Shown here: positions 24,146 to 36,979 of the stretch, in pieces
How the letters are laid out: the number at the start of each line of letters is the position of its first letter
How positions within the stretch are numbered: the stretch's first letter is position 1
Source: Pyrocephalus nanus
Lineage: Eukaryota; Chordata; Aves; Passeriformes; Tyrannidae
Length of the DNA: 64,000 nt
Reading direction: 5' to 3'
Assembly: GCA_038380795.1 (NCBI GenBank)
Contig: CM076260.1
Coordinates: forward strand, 74,065,843 to 74,129,842
Made by a program: the position numbers and the translations under genes
Notes under the pieces: generated by a model
What the model was told of the DNA's origin: nothing
The model's database searches: none
What the model saw: only the letters and a program-made list of their open reading frames with translations

Positions 24146-27100
24146 TTTCTCCTTCCTTTGTGCCTAGAGCTGGCAACAGGAGCCTGCATGCCCCATGTGC
24201 AGTGTCCTGTGGTGCCATCAGGTTACTGATTTATTCCATTAGCCTCAGCTTAGAGATCACAGCTTCACACTCTGAGGCTAGTTGTCCACTGGCTGAAGTC
24301 ACTCACAGGACACCAAACCTTGGCATCATCCTTGTTTGCAGCTTGCTGTGGCCATGTGCATCGCAGAGCTGTGAGCAGGAATGGCACCCAGTGTCCTCAG
24401 CACCCCTCAGGTCCAAACTGCACAGCATCCCCACTAAGCAGCACGACAAAATTGTGCTTACAGGTACCTAATGGTACATGTACAGGTACCTACTGGACCT
24501 GACTCTCGTTCCCCCAGGGACAGCCAGGACACATACATTGCAAGCTCCCTAGTCACCCATAGTGGGGATATTTTTCATTTCCTTGTTTGCTACTTTTGTT
24601 TCCTACCCTAAAACACCTCCACAATTAGGTCTGTCCTGGTACGAGTACAAACAGGCTATGCTGCACTCGTTTCTTCATCTCTTCCCAGATGAACTAAATA
24701 ATTACTCAAATGGTTAACTACTAATAAAATACAGGCAGTACCAGCCCCTAGGACACTGCATGTGGTACAGCGAGTTTCCTGGAGCTGTCCTGTGCCACTT
24801 GTGCAGTGCTGGCAGCACAGCTAGACCTCAGGGGGTGAGACCTGGCACAGCATGTTTCTCAGGTCTCACATGCTCCATGGACTACTTTTGAGGGTTTTTT
24901 TGAAGCAAGAAAAACCTGATGCTTGAACTGCTCACAAACAGCAGGAGGAAAACACACTGGGTTTTACCCAATTTTAATTTGCAGACCCCAGTATTTTCCA
25001 ACAGAGGTGCAGTCCATCTGTCACAAACTAAAGGCAAATGACAACAGGGTTGATTTCCTTAGTTCCCTTCCCCTGCAGATAACCCTCAGGGCCTGCAGAA
25101 AATAGGTTGCAAACTGTTGGCATTGATAGATTATCTTCCTCCCCTTACATGCAGCCTGGAAAATTGCTTGCTTGTCTCTTATTTAAACAAATTAAATATT
25201 CCAACTCCAAACAATGCTAGAGCTAATAATGGAAAAAGGAACCAGTTTAGGATCTGAGTCTCCTACCTCCTGACTCTTTCCATCCCCTCTGCTCTGGCAC
25301 CCACTTCTTAGACTTTAATTTAATAACAAAGTGCACAGACGTGTCAGGGAGGGTGTGTGCGTGCAGACTCAGTGTTAACCAGAACATCTGAGCAGGGCAA
25401 GGGACAAAAAAAAAACATTCCAAAGGTATCAGTGTTTCAAACTGTGACCTTGATGCAGGGTTTGAGCTGGCAAGGTGGGGAATTACAGTCTTTTCTACAT
25501 CAGGAACACAAACAAAAAAAGATCACTTTCTGCCTTTCCTACTCCTGAGAGGCTCTTCGGCCTCAGCCAAGCAATATTTTCTGCATCAGCACCCAGGGAT
25601 GGGAGCTGGTCATAGAAAGAACCAAACATGTATCGCTGCAGCACCAGCACTAATACAGATATACAGAGCAAGAACACATTTAGTGCTGCAGACTCCTGGA
25701 GGCAAGCTTGGCTTGCAGCTCCCATATATGTGTGCCAAGGTACTTGTATGTGCTGCAGTACAGGCGTGTTCAAACCCTTGCACCGTAAAATACTTGGAGC
25801 TATTTTAAGGATGGGAAAGCATCTGGCCAGCAAACAAGCTTTGTGTGTTTGGGCCTGGCTCTTTTTAAAGCCTTGTTTCTTCCAGAATGTTGGAAGTAAT
25901 GAAAGTGCCTGCAGTAAAATACCTGATAAGCTTCTCCTCCTCTACAGAGAGAGTAAATGCATGTCATTTTCCAATTAGCTCTTGCTCTGAGCAATTATGT
26001 TGATCAAATAATTGAATAAGTGACAGGAATGTGAATTCTGGAGACAGTTAATTTCATTCATCTGCCAGTTTTACAGCCTGTCTTGCATGAACACATAAAC
26101 CAGGCTAATGCGTTATTTATAACTTTGAAAATACAATTATAATAGTCAAACATGAAGAGTTGTGTGTGCAGAGAGGAAGGTTTCTGCTAGTAAATTATAA
26201 TAACAGAATAACGAGGGAGTTTGTTCTTTCTTGCCATCATGTTGGACAGGAAGGATGTGAGGCTTGTGTTTGAAGGAGCGAACAGGGTTGGTGTCAGCAA
26301 GAGCAGGTGGAGCAACGGCCCTGACCTGAATAGGGGGCAGAGGGGCAGCTGAAGCCTTACCCTCCTGTTCTGTGAGACATCAGGTATGCGCTGCCCCAGG
26401 GACTGTCAGTGAGCTCTAAACATCCCCCCAGCTCCCCATACACTTCTTCCTGAGCACCATTTTGGGGAGAGAAGCAGAACTGTGATCCTATGCATGAAGG
26501 TGGGTGCAAAAGGGACCAACTAGGTGTTTCCCACTCGGAATTGGTCTTGGGTGAGCATCGTGGTGCTCTGGAAAAAGCTCCAGTCGAGTGTCCTCCACAG
26601 CAAGGTAGCTGTAATAACCCTTGTGAACCTGGTCCCAATTTCCATTAAAAGCATCAATTCTCCTTGCACATTTTCTTCAGGAAAAATAATAGTAATTAAA
26701 AAAAAAAAATCAACAGGAAAGCAAACCATTTGATTTTCATTTGATTTTCTTCTTAAAGCTATCTTTAGATTGCCTTAACTTATTGTACCTTTTATCTGAA
26801 CCCCCTGTAGCAACCTGGCCCAACATCCAACAGGAACTAATTAGCAGAGATATACAATAATAAAAGTAGTGCACAGGCATGAGCCACCATCTCAAAGGAG
26901 TATTACCTGGTTGAGTGCTGCACTGGATTCAAGGAGGAAATTTGTGCAATTAATTGCTTCCTGATTAAAGGCATTTGCAGTCTGGCCCTTAAATCTTCAA
27001 GGCCTAAAAACACATGCTGAGTAAAATATGGAATTTGCCCACAGTAGTCAAAAACACTGCCCTAGACAGTAGGATTCAGTGCTGTAATTTTGGTTGGAAA

Positions 27101-28942
27101 TAAATGCTTTCCTGTCTAAGCATCCCCAAGTCAAGTACATAGAAAGTGCTCCAGTCAAAGCTAAAGGGCCACAGAAGGACTTGTGTGGGTTTAAAAGAGT
27201 TTCTAAACCAGCTTACTTGAATCCTTACCATTTTCCTGTGAGGACACAATCTTACTGGCATTAATTTCACAGAGCAGGAGTCAGCAGAGGCAGAAACCCC
27301 AGGAAGTCTCAGGCTGAAAGGCTATTTAAATGGTAATAAACTTCAGGGGACAACAAAAAGTTGTGACTGATTACAGGCACACCAGGAGAGGGGCTATCTG
27401 GTGTGAAGATGGTGGGTGGTGGTGGCACAGGGGCCGTCTGCTCACTACACACATCACTTGTCGCCAAGCAAACAAGATGGGGTTTAATCCCACTGGGAGG
27501 GAGGAGACCTATTTCAGGCCAGTGGACAGCAGGAAGAAAATGCTTACTGTGGAAGGTTCTGGGGCTGGGTAGTGAGGGAGGATGGTGTATGGCAGGAGTC
27601 TGGGGCTATACAAGGCAGCACTGGTGCCACATCTCAGAACAGCAGCTGATCTGGCTTCACTTTGCACCCTTCACTAAGTGTAATAGTTTTCCCAAGGGCA
27701 TTTCCTCCACCCTAACACCGTGTCACCTATTACAGCCAGTCAGAGGAAGCAACTTCATTTTAGCATGTCCAACTCTATTATTGCTGCCTCCTGGAAAGTT
27801 GCAGCAGCAGCAACTTATGGAGCCTACTGCTCCCACTGAAGAAGGGGCAGGCTTTGTTTGGGACAACAATTTGTCACACTAGAGTTGAGGTGTCCCAGGA
27901 ACACACACTTTGTTTGCTCATGCACTGCCACTGCTCTAGAGTTGCCCTCCCCCATCACTGTTTTATCAGTTGGTTTTGCTAAATTCGAAAGAAATTTATT
28001 GATGCTGCACTCATGAAAAGCACTTCAGCATCTAATTACCTCTGACTATAGGAGTGGGACTCTCAAATTCAGGGGGACATACTGTGTTCTCCAGTGTGTT
28101 CTAAAGTCAGAGGCACAAAGATTACAGATATTTTCTTGCAACCCTCCCAGTCCCCCTCCTCCTTAGTGACATTGTCATTGGTGAGAGCAAGCAAGGAGTT
28201 TTATAGCTTGAATTACATTAAGACATACACAGATGAACCCAATATGCAGTTTGGCCTCCTTCCTCCACAAAGCCAATCTGGCACCTCTGCTGGAGAAGTT
28301 ATGTTGTGGAGTGAGAAAACAAACAATCTTACCAGCTGTTAGTGAGGGGGAAAAAACAGAATGGGAGCTGCTTATCAGAGACCTGCATTTTGAGACACTG
28401 AATCCTGAGGAAGGAAGAATTCTCTGCAGAGCTTCAAGTACTCCCCTGACAACCCCATCCTGCAGGAGCAGGGGCTGGGAGCTAGGCCCCTTCCTATTGT
28501 GAAGACTGGGTAGGAAGAACTGAAAATTAATATAATGGGAATCCCCAGACTGCAATAGTGCTATAAAGCATAATTAAACCAAAACAAAGCAAAACACATT
28601 AGTCTGAACAAATCAGACTGGCACAGACCGTTGTCTATGAATTGTGATTTTTAGGAGAAGTAAGAATGACTGAAAACCCAGGGAACTCAAAGACCAGAAG
28701 TGTGGAAAAATTTGAGGCAAAGTTTTTCCTCACTCCATAGTTAGATTAGGGGAGTGTTTGAAGTTCAGATCTTAATTTTGCCCAAGTTTGCAAGTGTTTA
28801 GATTCACATGCCTCATATCACAAAGAATTTTACTAACTCACTCACCTTCATGAGCATTCTAATTTTGTCTGGATCAGCTTTCTGGAAGCAAAGATAAAGA
28901 ACTATGTGTTGTTCAATTAGCTGATGAGCTATAGGCTTTTTT

Positions 28943-28975
<33 letters not shown>

Positions 28976-31080
28976 TAACTTAAAATCATCATTAATCCAA
29001 GCATCTCCAAGGATTTCCCAAGCAGCAATGAATTTAGCATTACCTGCTCTTCTCCCTGGTTCACCTTCCTAGTACAATACATTCAATACTCACATGTCAA
29101 CCTATTAGCACATCTGAATAAGATTTCCAACAGCTGCAGGGCCAAGTTATATTTTGGGTAACCTAAGACAATGCCTCAGAGCCCAGCTCCTGCCATGACA
29201 TGAAGAGATTAATTTCTCAGCTTTCATACCTGCTTTCAGTTCTTGTACTGGTCTACGAGAACAAATTTAATGCAGTCTTCTCTGCTTGCCTGTACAGCAG
29301 GTGCCTGTTTTCCCTGTGTCAAGGTGATGCTCACCAATGCAGAGTTCTTGTGGGACCCCCGCTGGTCACCCTGACACATCACAGCTCGCTTCAAGTAATT
29401 TGGGAAGCAAGTTCTGTCCAACCTCTGGTATTATCTTCTGCTTGTGTGGGAAGTGGGATGCTCAGGCCATCAAAAGGAATCTAGCTACTGCATGGGGAGG
29501 GAGAGAGAGTAAATACCACAGGGCCACAGAGGGGTGACCTGAAATTGCCTTAAAATTGCCCTCATCAGTCACATAAACCATTGGGAAGGGCAATACTGCT
29601 CACAGGTCAGCACAGACCAGACATACTTTCTCTCTGCTGTGTCAAACAGAGCACACCTGTAGCATAGAATCTAGTTCAGCTTGTAATCTTGAAGTTGAGA
29701 ACTGTATTACAGGGTGCATTGAGGCCACTAAAGCTTTATTAGCAAAGTTTCCTAAATACACAAGAGGTAAAAACTCTGTGTCCAGGGTGGCTCAATCAGA
29801 TTCTGATCTATTACTCCAGTCATCCATTCCTTGGAAATGATAAAGAGCGCAAATCTATTTTCCCCACAGTTTGCAATGTTTCTCCACTACCTCTCAGAAT
29901 TTGTAGGGATTGAATGCGAATCACAATCCTTCAATATGTGAGGAAAAAGATATGGCCACTCACAAAGGCCGTGCTCACAAAGCTGCTTAACAGATAAGCC
30001 CTGTCCTGCATTTGATTTTCTTCAGAGAAAATACACTGAAAAGTCTGTAGAACTATTAATATTTTTAAGTTAAAAGGTAACCCAATTACATTGTACAAGT
30101 TGTGTAGCAAAGGGAATATAACAAGTGTATAAGTTATGAAGATTGGAGGTGGGGACCTTCCACGTTAAAGTGCTGGAATGCAAAGCTGCGCTGGCAGCAC
30201 GAGGTCTCACATGAATCTCAGTCCAATACTGAAGTAAAACGACAAGAGGACACACAGGCTTGACTTTGAGAAGTCGTTAAGCTGAACGTCTTACAACTGA
30301 AGCTGGGACAAGCGACTTTTCACATCTCTGAAGGGGCTTGAGGTCTAGCAGTGTTTTTCAGGCAGAACAAAAGTCATATGTTGGTACATACCTTTTGGAA
30401 AAGTAGAAAGGTGAGGTACTCTGCAGAATGCCTGCCAATGGTAAAGAAACGCAGCAGGAAGAGAAAACACGAAGAATTAAAAAATGAACAGTACAAGAAT
30501 TAGAAAATGCAGAAGCAAAGCACTACCAAGGAAGGAAAAAGAGCTGACCCTAACATCTGAACCATTCACTGCAGCATCTTCATCTCCCAGCATGTGACCA
30601 AAACATGCCAAGACACACTGCAAGGTAGCACAGCTTTAATGCTCGTGCCTGCCCGCGGCTCGCTGAGGTTTCAGTGCACAAAGCTCCACCTAGTGAGGAG
30701 ATGGGCTGTACTGCACATTCAGCATTCAAGTTAAAGTATGGATGGACTCCAGCCACAAAATAATGTCTGGGAGGTAACAAACCCTAAAGGGTTATGCTGC
30801 CATGGTGTTGGTAATGCCTCACACACCCGAAGTCCCATTAGACTAAAGTACAGCCTCTACTCAATTCGAATCAGATACAATGTCGAGAAAACATTTTCTT
30901 CCAACTTCACCTCACTCAAGTGACTTTTTAAGAACGTAACTGAAGTGACATCACCTGCCTTTCATCACTTGGACTGACCCGGAGCTCTTTGACTTCACTG
31001 GAAATTTATCAAGTGGACTCCAACTGTGAACTGTCCTCTTTTTGGTGATGATAAAATAAAACCAGAAACACACCACTACT
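24146..31080. other. Non-coding intergenic interval, EXOC8-proximal part
   Basis: About 7 kb with no recognisable exon. It is mostly AT-rich unique-looking sequence. Blocks at about 25980-26200 and 26820-27010 contain clusters of TAAT/ATTA and CAATTAATTG-type homeodomain core motifs and could be conserved enhancers; this is inference only. A long poly-T tract is annotated separately. Confidence 0.4.
28937..28974. repeat. Long poly-T tract
   Basis: Thirty consecutive T (28945-28974) preceded by another seven T and a single C. In minus orientation it is a poly-A tail-like run, but no source element was recognised upstream of it. Confidence 0.85.
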
Positions 31081-31089
31081 GCTGTATGT

Positions 31090-33941
31090 CTGAAAGTTTT
31101 AATACATGGTCTTCATTGTTCAGAAAAGTTATTGCATTAAATCCTAATACATAAATACCTCTGAATTGAGAAAAAAAAAAATCTTCATTTTACACATCAC
31201 AATTTTTTCACAGCAGCTAAAGGGAACCAGATTTTATATGAAGTTGTGTAAAAAAAATAAATCAACAACTTAGTTCTTTCTCAAATCAACAAAAGTTATC
31301 ATATTATTTTTCTGTTAATTGAATTAACATACAAAGCATGTTTCCTTTAATTGCACACCATTTTCTTCATGTTATTGTTTTTCTTTTATCATGACTTCAA
31401 TAGATTCACAAGTTACAAAATACCAGTGCTACCTAGTGCAGTTTATACAAATCCACGTGTGTTTGAATTGTGACAGGCACAAGAACATGATACATGATGA
31501 CCCAAATGAAATGCCAGATTCCCCGATCCATTAAAACCATGGTTAAAATCAGTGGGCTCTGTGTGCTATAAATAGATTGATGAAGGGCTCAGTGACAGAG
31601 GCGTAACAGAGCACGTGGCAGAATTACATTCTACACTTTGTCCTCTGATGAGAGTAAGACCAGCTTGCAATAAAAGTATGAATAGGGCTCTTCTCCTACT
31701 CGATCTTACGCCAATGCTGGGAATCAGGAAACTGTAATTCAGCTCCTCATGTAAAATCCTCAAGCATTGCCATAATCAGTCTTTAGTCCCAGATCTTACC
31801 CTTCTCTTACACACACACACAAAAAGGCTCATCTGTATTTATTCTGCTTTCTTCTGCTGTAAAGAAAATAATAAAGTATACCTGTGTTCCTAGGGGAAAA
31901 AAGCCATTTCTTCTCCCTCTCCTCCAAAACACCCATCACCACAGAGAGCTCTCACTTATAATCTACTTGAAAGTATTTCTCAGATTAAGTCAGGCCAGGT
32001 TGCTACCTTGGCTCACTTTCAATAGATGACAGGGATTGATTGTATCACTTTGCTATACTTCACTAGTTTATGGTATTAAAAATAGTTCACTGGTGAAATA
32101 ACGCCTGTGAGGCTCTCTCTTGGGCATAACATGTTCACAAAAGCTCTGACACTCACTGTCCCTCTCCTTTAAAACAAAACTAGAGCTATATCAGTGGGTT
32201 TCAACCAGTTTCAGCTAGGAGCAATGAGTTAAGTTACGCTTTAGAAACATTTTGTATGACTTCCATGATTTGCCAGCAAATGGCCCACACACTGAAAGGC
32301 AAATGAGCAGGGGCAGTAGGATGGTTTGCAAAATCTGACAGTTCAAAAGACATTGAAAGAGCAAGAGAACAAAAACCAGCCACTAAAGTGAAAACTGCAT
32401 TGAACTAGCACTAGGATAATAGGCAGAAATGAAGAAGCTACAGAATAAGCAGTTATGCAGAATGTTTTACTAATGACTTCTGTTGTTTGTTCAGGCGGTC
32501 ACAAGGCATTCATTAACATAATACAAATTGCAAAAGATTTAATTCGAAAGTGCTAGAGGAATAGGACACTCAATTATTCCAGTTAAGAACACTTACTGAG
32601 GGACTAGGACAAGGTTATTTAGCTGTAACATGACTTTCTCACAAAGTTTGTACCAAAGGGGAAGAAGTTTACACAGCTCAGAAGTTGATGCTGACAGCTT
32701 TCTAAAGCCAGCCTTGACACGAGACTTGGCTTATTTTATTTTCACAGACATACACTACACCAGCCAGCCGTCACCATTCAATCCAAACATACAAGCATTT
32801 GTATAAACTTCCCCCATTAACATTAGAGTTCCCAACCAAATTCTTGTGATTTCTGCAAAAAAGGTAGTTCTCACTGGTTATTGCTGTACTACAGGAAATG
32901 ATACTAGCCTTTGCAGCAGGCCCTGTATTTTGGAGTTCACATCATTTGCCAAAGGCCTCAATACAGTCTCTTCATCAGGTGCTGCTTCTGTACAGCAAAA
33001 TTAGCATTCTGTCTCTTCCAAACAAAACAATACCTTCAGACTCTCCCTGCCCTGCAAGTTTCAAGAAGATTTAAGCCTCTTCACTGTGGCTTCTACCAGC
33101 AGATAAAGGCCCATAATGAATTTATGACAGCAGCTCAAGCAACAGTGCACACTTCATTCAATGGACATGACCCATGAGAAAACATGGAAGAGGAACACAA
33201 AGAGTAAGGGACGAAGTTTATTCTCACTCCTCTTGAAGGGAACAAATGGATCTGACAGCAGGTTTGTTTTCAGAGAGCTGCAATTTAAGCTGACAGGCAA
33301 GCTTATTAAAATAAGCCTCTTCACCCAAACACCAAAACCTATACTGAAAACATTTTTAATTTAGATCTGCCTCTGAAATGAATGAAGAAAATCTGAACGT
33401 TACAGAAACTGTAAAGTCTGCATTGTTCTCACACAAATCACACTGTGCAAATCCATTTATCTGCAGTGCTGAGTCACATCTGGATGGTGGACGTGCCTCA
33501 CCGAATACCACACCCTGGGAGTGCTCCAGCACTTCCCCTCCTACCAGCACTCTGCCTTAAAAAAGAATTCCTACAGTGACATGATGAGAATTGATCTTTT
33601 CCTGCCATATGCTGTACATATATTTAAGACTTTCATAGACAGCCAAAAATTCTGTATTAAAGTTACTTCCCAAGTCACAAACACTACAGAAGCCCTTCTT
33701 ACAGGATATGCCATCCGAGGACATGTGACCTCGACCTTCTCACTTCCCCAGCCCCCATCCACCAAGTAAAGCATTGCATGCTTGCAGGCATTGATTCCAA
33801 GTCCTCAGCTTCTGGAATGCAGCAGTTAACAGCTCTGCATTTTTCAGGGATTCAAAAAGACCCCACTTAGTTCATATATTCAAGGTACAACATTTTCAGT
33901 AAGTGCTTCCACAGCCTGTCCACAGGAACAGTTAGGTCACT
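31090..33941 (-). other. EXOC8: Probable EXOC8 3'UTR (3' limit uncertain)
   Basis: AT-rich sequence follows the EXOC8 stop codon. Human EXOC8 has a 3'UTR of roughly 2.5-3 kb. Minus-strand poly(A) hexamers occur as AATAAA near 33217, 32735 and 31837, and as ATTAAA near 31346 and 31097. I cannot choose between them. No competing exon is visible. Confidence 0.35.
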
Positions 33942-34550
33942 TCACACCACAGAGGTGGTACTTTCCGGATTTACACGCATCAATCTTGAAGCATTTCTCA
34001 GATCCTGTAGCTGCTTGGCTGGCTTTCCAACTCCTTCCTCAAATCTTTTTTCCACAACAGGAAGGACAGTTTCATACAGGAAAGAGGCGTTCTGCCTAAT
34101 GAATGCCTTTTTCTCAGGGTCCTGTTCACACCGTAAACTGTAATCAACATGCTGGACGGCCACCAGGATGATTTCCACGAGACTCTCCAAAAGAACCATA
34201 TGCAGCTCTGGAAAGTAAAGCTTTAAAGCTTCCTCCAAGAAGGCCATAGTCTGCTTAGTGAAAGCTACTACAGTGTAACTAAGGTTGACCCAGCAGTCAT
34301 CACCTGTGTATTGGTCAAAATTGCCCACCCCACAGCTCCTCATCTCCTCCCTGAGCTTCCCCAGTGCCTCTGGAGTCATCAGGTTCATCTTTCTCCACAT
34401 CTCCTCGGAGTTCCGGTGCTTGGTGGCCTCGATGATGATATCCTTGTAGCTCTGTAAAGCGCCTTTGATATCCTTCACCAGAAGGGCATGAATGATAAAG
34501 GTGAGATCCAATCCAATCTCGCTAAGCTGCTTGCAGTGCTCTTTAGCTAC
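33942..34550 (-). CDS. EXOC8: EXOC8 coding exon 2 (last)
   Basis: This exon encodes residues 511-712, beginning VAKEHCKQLSEIGLDLTF and ending STTSVV. The sequence is nearly identical to the human C-terminus as I recall it. The acceptor is CCCAAG before GTAGCT, preceded by a modest pyrimidine tract. Its base composition is far less GC-rich than exon 1. Confidence 0.93.
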   Translation of the reverse strand, partial: VAKEHCKQLSEIGLDLTFIIHALLVKDIKGALQSYKDIIIEATKHRNSEEMWRKMNLMTPEALGKLREEMRSCGVGNFDQYTGDDCWVNLSYTVVAFTKQTMAFLEEALKLYFPELHMVLLESLVEIILVAVQHVDYSLRCEQDPEKKAFIRQNASFLYETVLPVVEKRFEEGVGKPAKQLQDLRNASRLMRVNPESTTSVV

Positions 34551-36710
34551 CTTGGGTATTAATGAAAAGCAAAGGATGTTATTAGTGTGCAGGTCCCTTT
34601 TATGTCTTACCAGTTTATCAAATTTATCATTGTCAGAAAAGTGAGAAGTATTATTCATACTTCACTTGTTTCTCATGCTTTAAGAATCTCCTTATTAACG
34701 ACAAAGTAGTAACTGAAAGATAAACCATGGCTGCCAAAAATACTCTGCACAATTACATTATGACCCACCCACACATCTATAACCTGAAAAACTTGGTCTT
34801 GCAAAAAAATATGGAAATGTACTCCAGGACACCCTTGGAAAACAAAGAGGAAGTCTTGATGTACTTACAATTCAAATGTAGCTCACCTAAACTTTAGAAC
34901 CTCCTACTGGTTAAAGGCAAATTAAGAATAAACACATTTTGCATTTCCAATACAGGCAAGGTTTTTCCTGCTGTGTATTTTTAATCTTAATGCCTTCCTC
35001 TGTTAAACTGAAAAAAACCAAACCAAACTCAAATGAGAATATTAGCCTGTCAATGCAGGAAACATCTCTGGAGACCCACATGAGAGTCAATAACTAAACT
35101 CAGGTTAGACAAGAGGATTTAAAGCTTTGCAGCCTTTGTTTTGACTCTTGTGTCCCACCACCCTCTTTGGACCCTCTTACCTTGACACACTCCGCTGCAG
35201 TTGACAAACTCTCCTTGCTATCAAATACTTGCTTGCTGAAGGCATCCACAAACATCCTCATGGAAGAGCGGGCCCAGACAACGAAGGCCGAGTAGCAGCC
35301 GTTGTTCCCAGCAAAGTCCGTCTCAAACTCTCTGGCCGTCTCCAGAAGGCTGGTGAAGAAGACGTGGCAGAGCTTGTGGATGTAGAGCAGCGTGGCGCCC
35401 TCGATGCGCAGCTGTCGGATGGCCGTCTGCACGGCGGCTGCCCGGTTCTTCAGGAAGAGCTCGCAGGCCTTGGTGGACTGTCCCAGGCGAATGAGCTGGG
35501 ACACGGCTCGGCGGGTGGCCCGCGGCCCGCCTCGCAGCGACCGGTCTGGGGACAGCTCGAACACCAGCACGTCTGTGAGCTGCCGGACCCGCTCGTCCAC
35601 CTTGGCCCGCAGCTCCTTCACGGGCTGGCTCACAGGCTTGTCCGCCAGGTACTCGTTGAGTTTATCCAAGAGGTCCACTGCCCCCTCGAAGTCCCGCTGC
35701 GCAATGCAGACATCCAGGTCCTCAGGCAGCTCCTGGATCCACTCGAGTGAGAGGTCTACAACCTCCTCCTCAGCAGAGGGCTCTTCCTCCTCCTCTTCCT
35801 CCTCATCCTCATCGAAGGGGTTGGTGGATTCGGGGGGCGTTGGGGCAGGCCGGGGCAGGGCCTCCTGCTCCAGGCGCCGCTTCTCGCTGAGGGCCCGGTT
35901 GCGCTTGGTCTCCTCCAGCACCTCCAGCCACTCCTTCTTGATCTTGGCGTTTTCCGCCTGGAAGATGCGGCTCTCGGGGAACATGAGCAGCTTGAACATG
36001 TCTTTCATGGGCGGGTTGTCCTTGACGTTGACCACGGCCAGCCCGTCGAGGGGGTACAGGGCATCGTATCGGTAGGCGCCGCGCCGGTTGGGCAGCGCGG
36101 TGGCCACGAGCAGGCAGTCGTTCATGAGGAAGGCATGGACCCGCTGGATCTGCGCCATGTGGTCCGCGTCGTACTCCACCAGGTCCCCGTTGTACACCAG
36201 GTACTTGCCAGGGCTCTCGGGCAGCAGGTCGCGGCAGCCCTCCACCTTCTCCAGGAGGGTGGTGAGGGTGCGCTGCCGCCCCTCCTCGCTGGCCGCCGCG
36301 TCCTTGGCCGACAGCGGCAGGAAGGGGTCGGCGGCGGCGGCGCGGCGGGCGCCCAGCGCGGGGTCGTCGCGGTCGGCCTGGAGGAGCAGGGCCTGGGTGA
36401 CGGCCTCCATGATGCCCTTCTGCTCGGTGAGGATGTGGCTGAGCTGGTACATCTCGCTCTCCAGGTAGCTGATCTCCCGCGCCGTCTCGATGAACTGCCG
36501 GTAGTTCTGGTACACGTTGCGCTTCAGGCTCTGCGCGGTCTCCTCGCTCAGCGCCTGGATGCGCTGCCGGTGCTCCTGCAGGTCCCGGTCGCCGTCCGAC
36601 TGCTGCGACAGCTGCTTCACGTACTCGCCCGCCGCGAAGCCGCCCGACTCCAGCTGCCGCCGCAGGCGGCTCCCGCCGCCGCCGCCGCCCTCGCCCAGCG
36701 ACAGCGCCAT
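33942..36710 (-). CDS. EXOC8: EXOC8, exocyst complex subunit Exo84; whole coding span
   Basis: The spliced coding sequence joins 36710-35181 and 34550-33942 and gives 712 residues; human has 725. EXOC8 is the Exo84 subunit of the octameric exocyst, which tethers secretory vesicles to the plasma membrane and is an effector of RalA/RalB. In order it has a Gly-rich start, an N-terminal Vps51/Exo84 coiled region (about 15-105), a variable Ala-rich linker (about 105-145), a PH domain that binds Ral (about 165-270), an acidic Glu run (about 299-316), and the helical Exo84 C-terminal domain (about 320-712) ending in PESTTSVV as in human. The start at 36710 aligns with the family N-terminus; the frame stays open upstream to an ATG at 36920. 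The intron is discussed under findings. Confidence 0.95.
34551..35180 (-). other. EXOC8: EXOC8 intron (630 bp, phase 0)
   Basis: The donor is GTAAGAG and the acceptor is CCCAAG. Reading straight through from exon 1 adds junk residues and hits a stop at about 35100, so the interruption must be removed to give the conserved ...ECVK/VAKEH... sequence. The 7-mer CAAGGTA sits at both ends. No transposon family was recognised inside it. Confidence 0.88.
35181..36710 (-). CDS. EXOC8: EXOC8 coding exon 1
   Basis: This exon is 510 whole codons, from MALSLGEGG to ...SLSTAAECVK. It is very GC-rich, especially over its first two thirds, which lie in the CpG island. It carries the coiled N-terminus, the PH domain and the (GAG)n-encoded Glu tract at about 35762-35818. 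Confidence 0.94.
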
Positions 36711-36979
36711 GGCCCGCTGCTCCCGCCGCCCGGCACCTGCCCAGCCGCCGCCGCCTCCTCCTCCTCCGGGGGGAACGCCGCGCCTGCGCCGCGCGGCACT
36801 GACCGGCCCGGCCGGGGATGACGCGCCGGGAAGGGGCCGGGAATGCGCCGCCCTCGGACGGGGCCGGGAGCGGACGGCCCTGACGCGTGCGCACTGGGGG
36901 AGGACGGGGCGGCATTCCATGGATCGCCGCTGCGCGTGCGCCGGAACTCCGTTGTTTGCCGGCGCATGACTTAACCAGC
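36711..36979. promoter_or_regulatory. Bidirectional CpG-island promoter, EXOC8/SPRTN
   Basis: The two start codons face away from each other with 269 bp between them. The segment is CpG-dense, without a TATA box. NRF1-like palindromic motifs lie at about 36883-36894 (CGCGTGCGCAC) and 36931-36942 (TGCGCGTGCGCC). GGAA cores of ETS type are present. A YY1-like AGCATGGCGG overlaps the SPRTN start codon. The head-to-head arrangement matches human 1q42.2. The motifs are seen; factor binding is inference. Confidence 0.8.

Noticed and set aside
23355..24189. Pro/Ser/His-rich minus-strand frames of 190-223 codons
   Set aside because: They derive from the GCTG-rich degenerate repeat; composition explains the open frames.
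26325..26350. A second CTCF-like motif (ATAGGGGGCAG)
   Set aside because: The 5' half deviates from the CCASYAG core at several positions, so it was not called.
36711..36920. N-terminal extension of EXOC8 from the ATG at 36920
   Set aside because: The added 70 residues are low-complexity and unlike the human N-terminus, and the ATG lies close to the SPRTN start, likely outside EXOC8 mRNA. Kept only as a remark.
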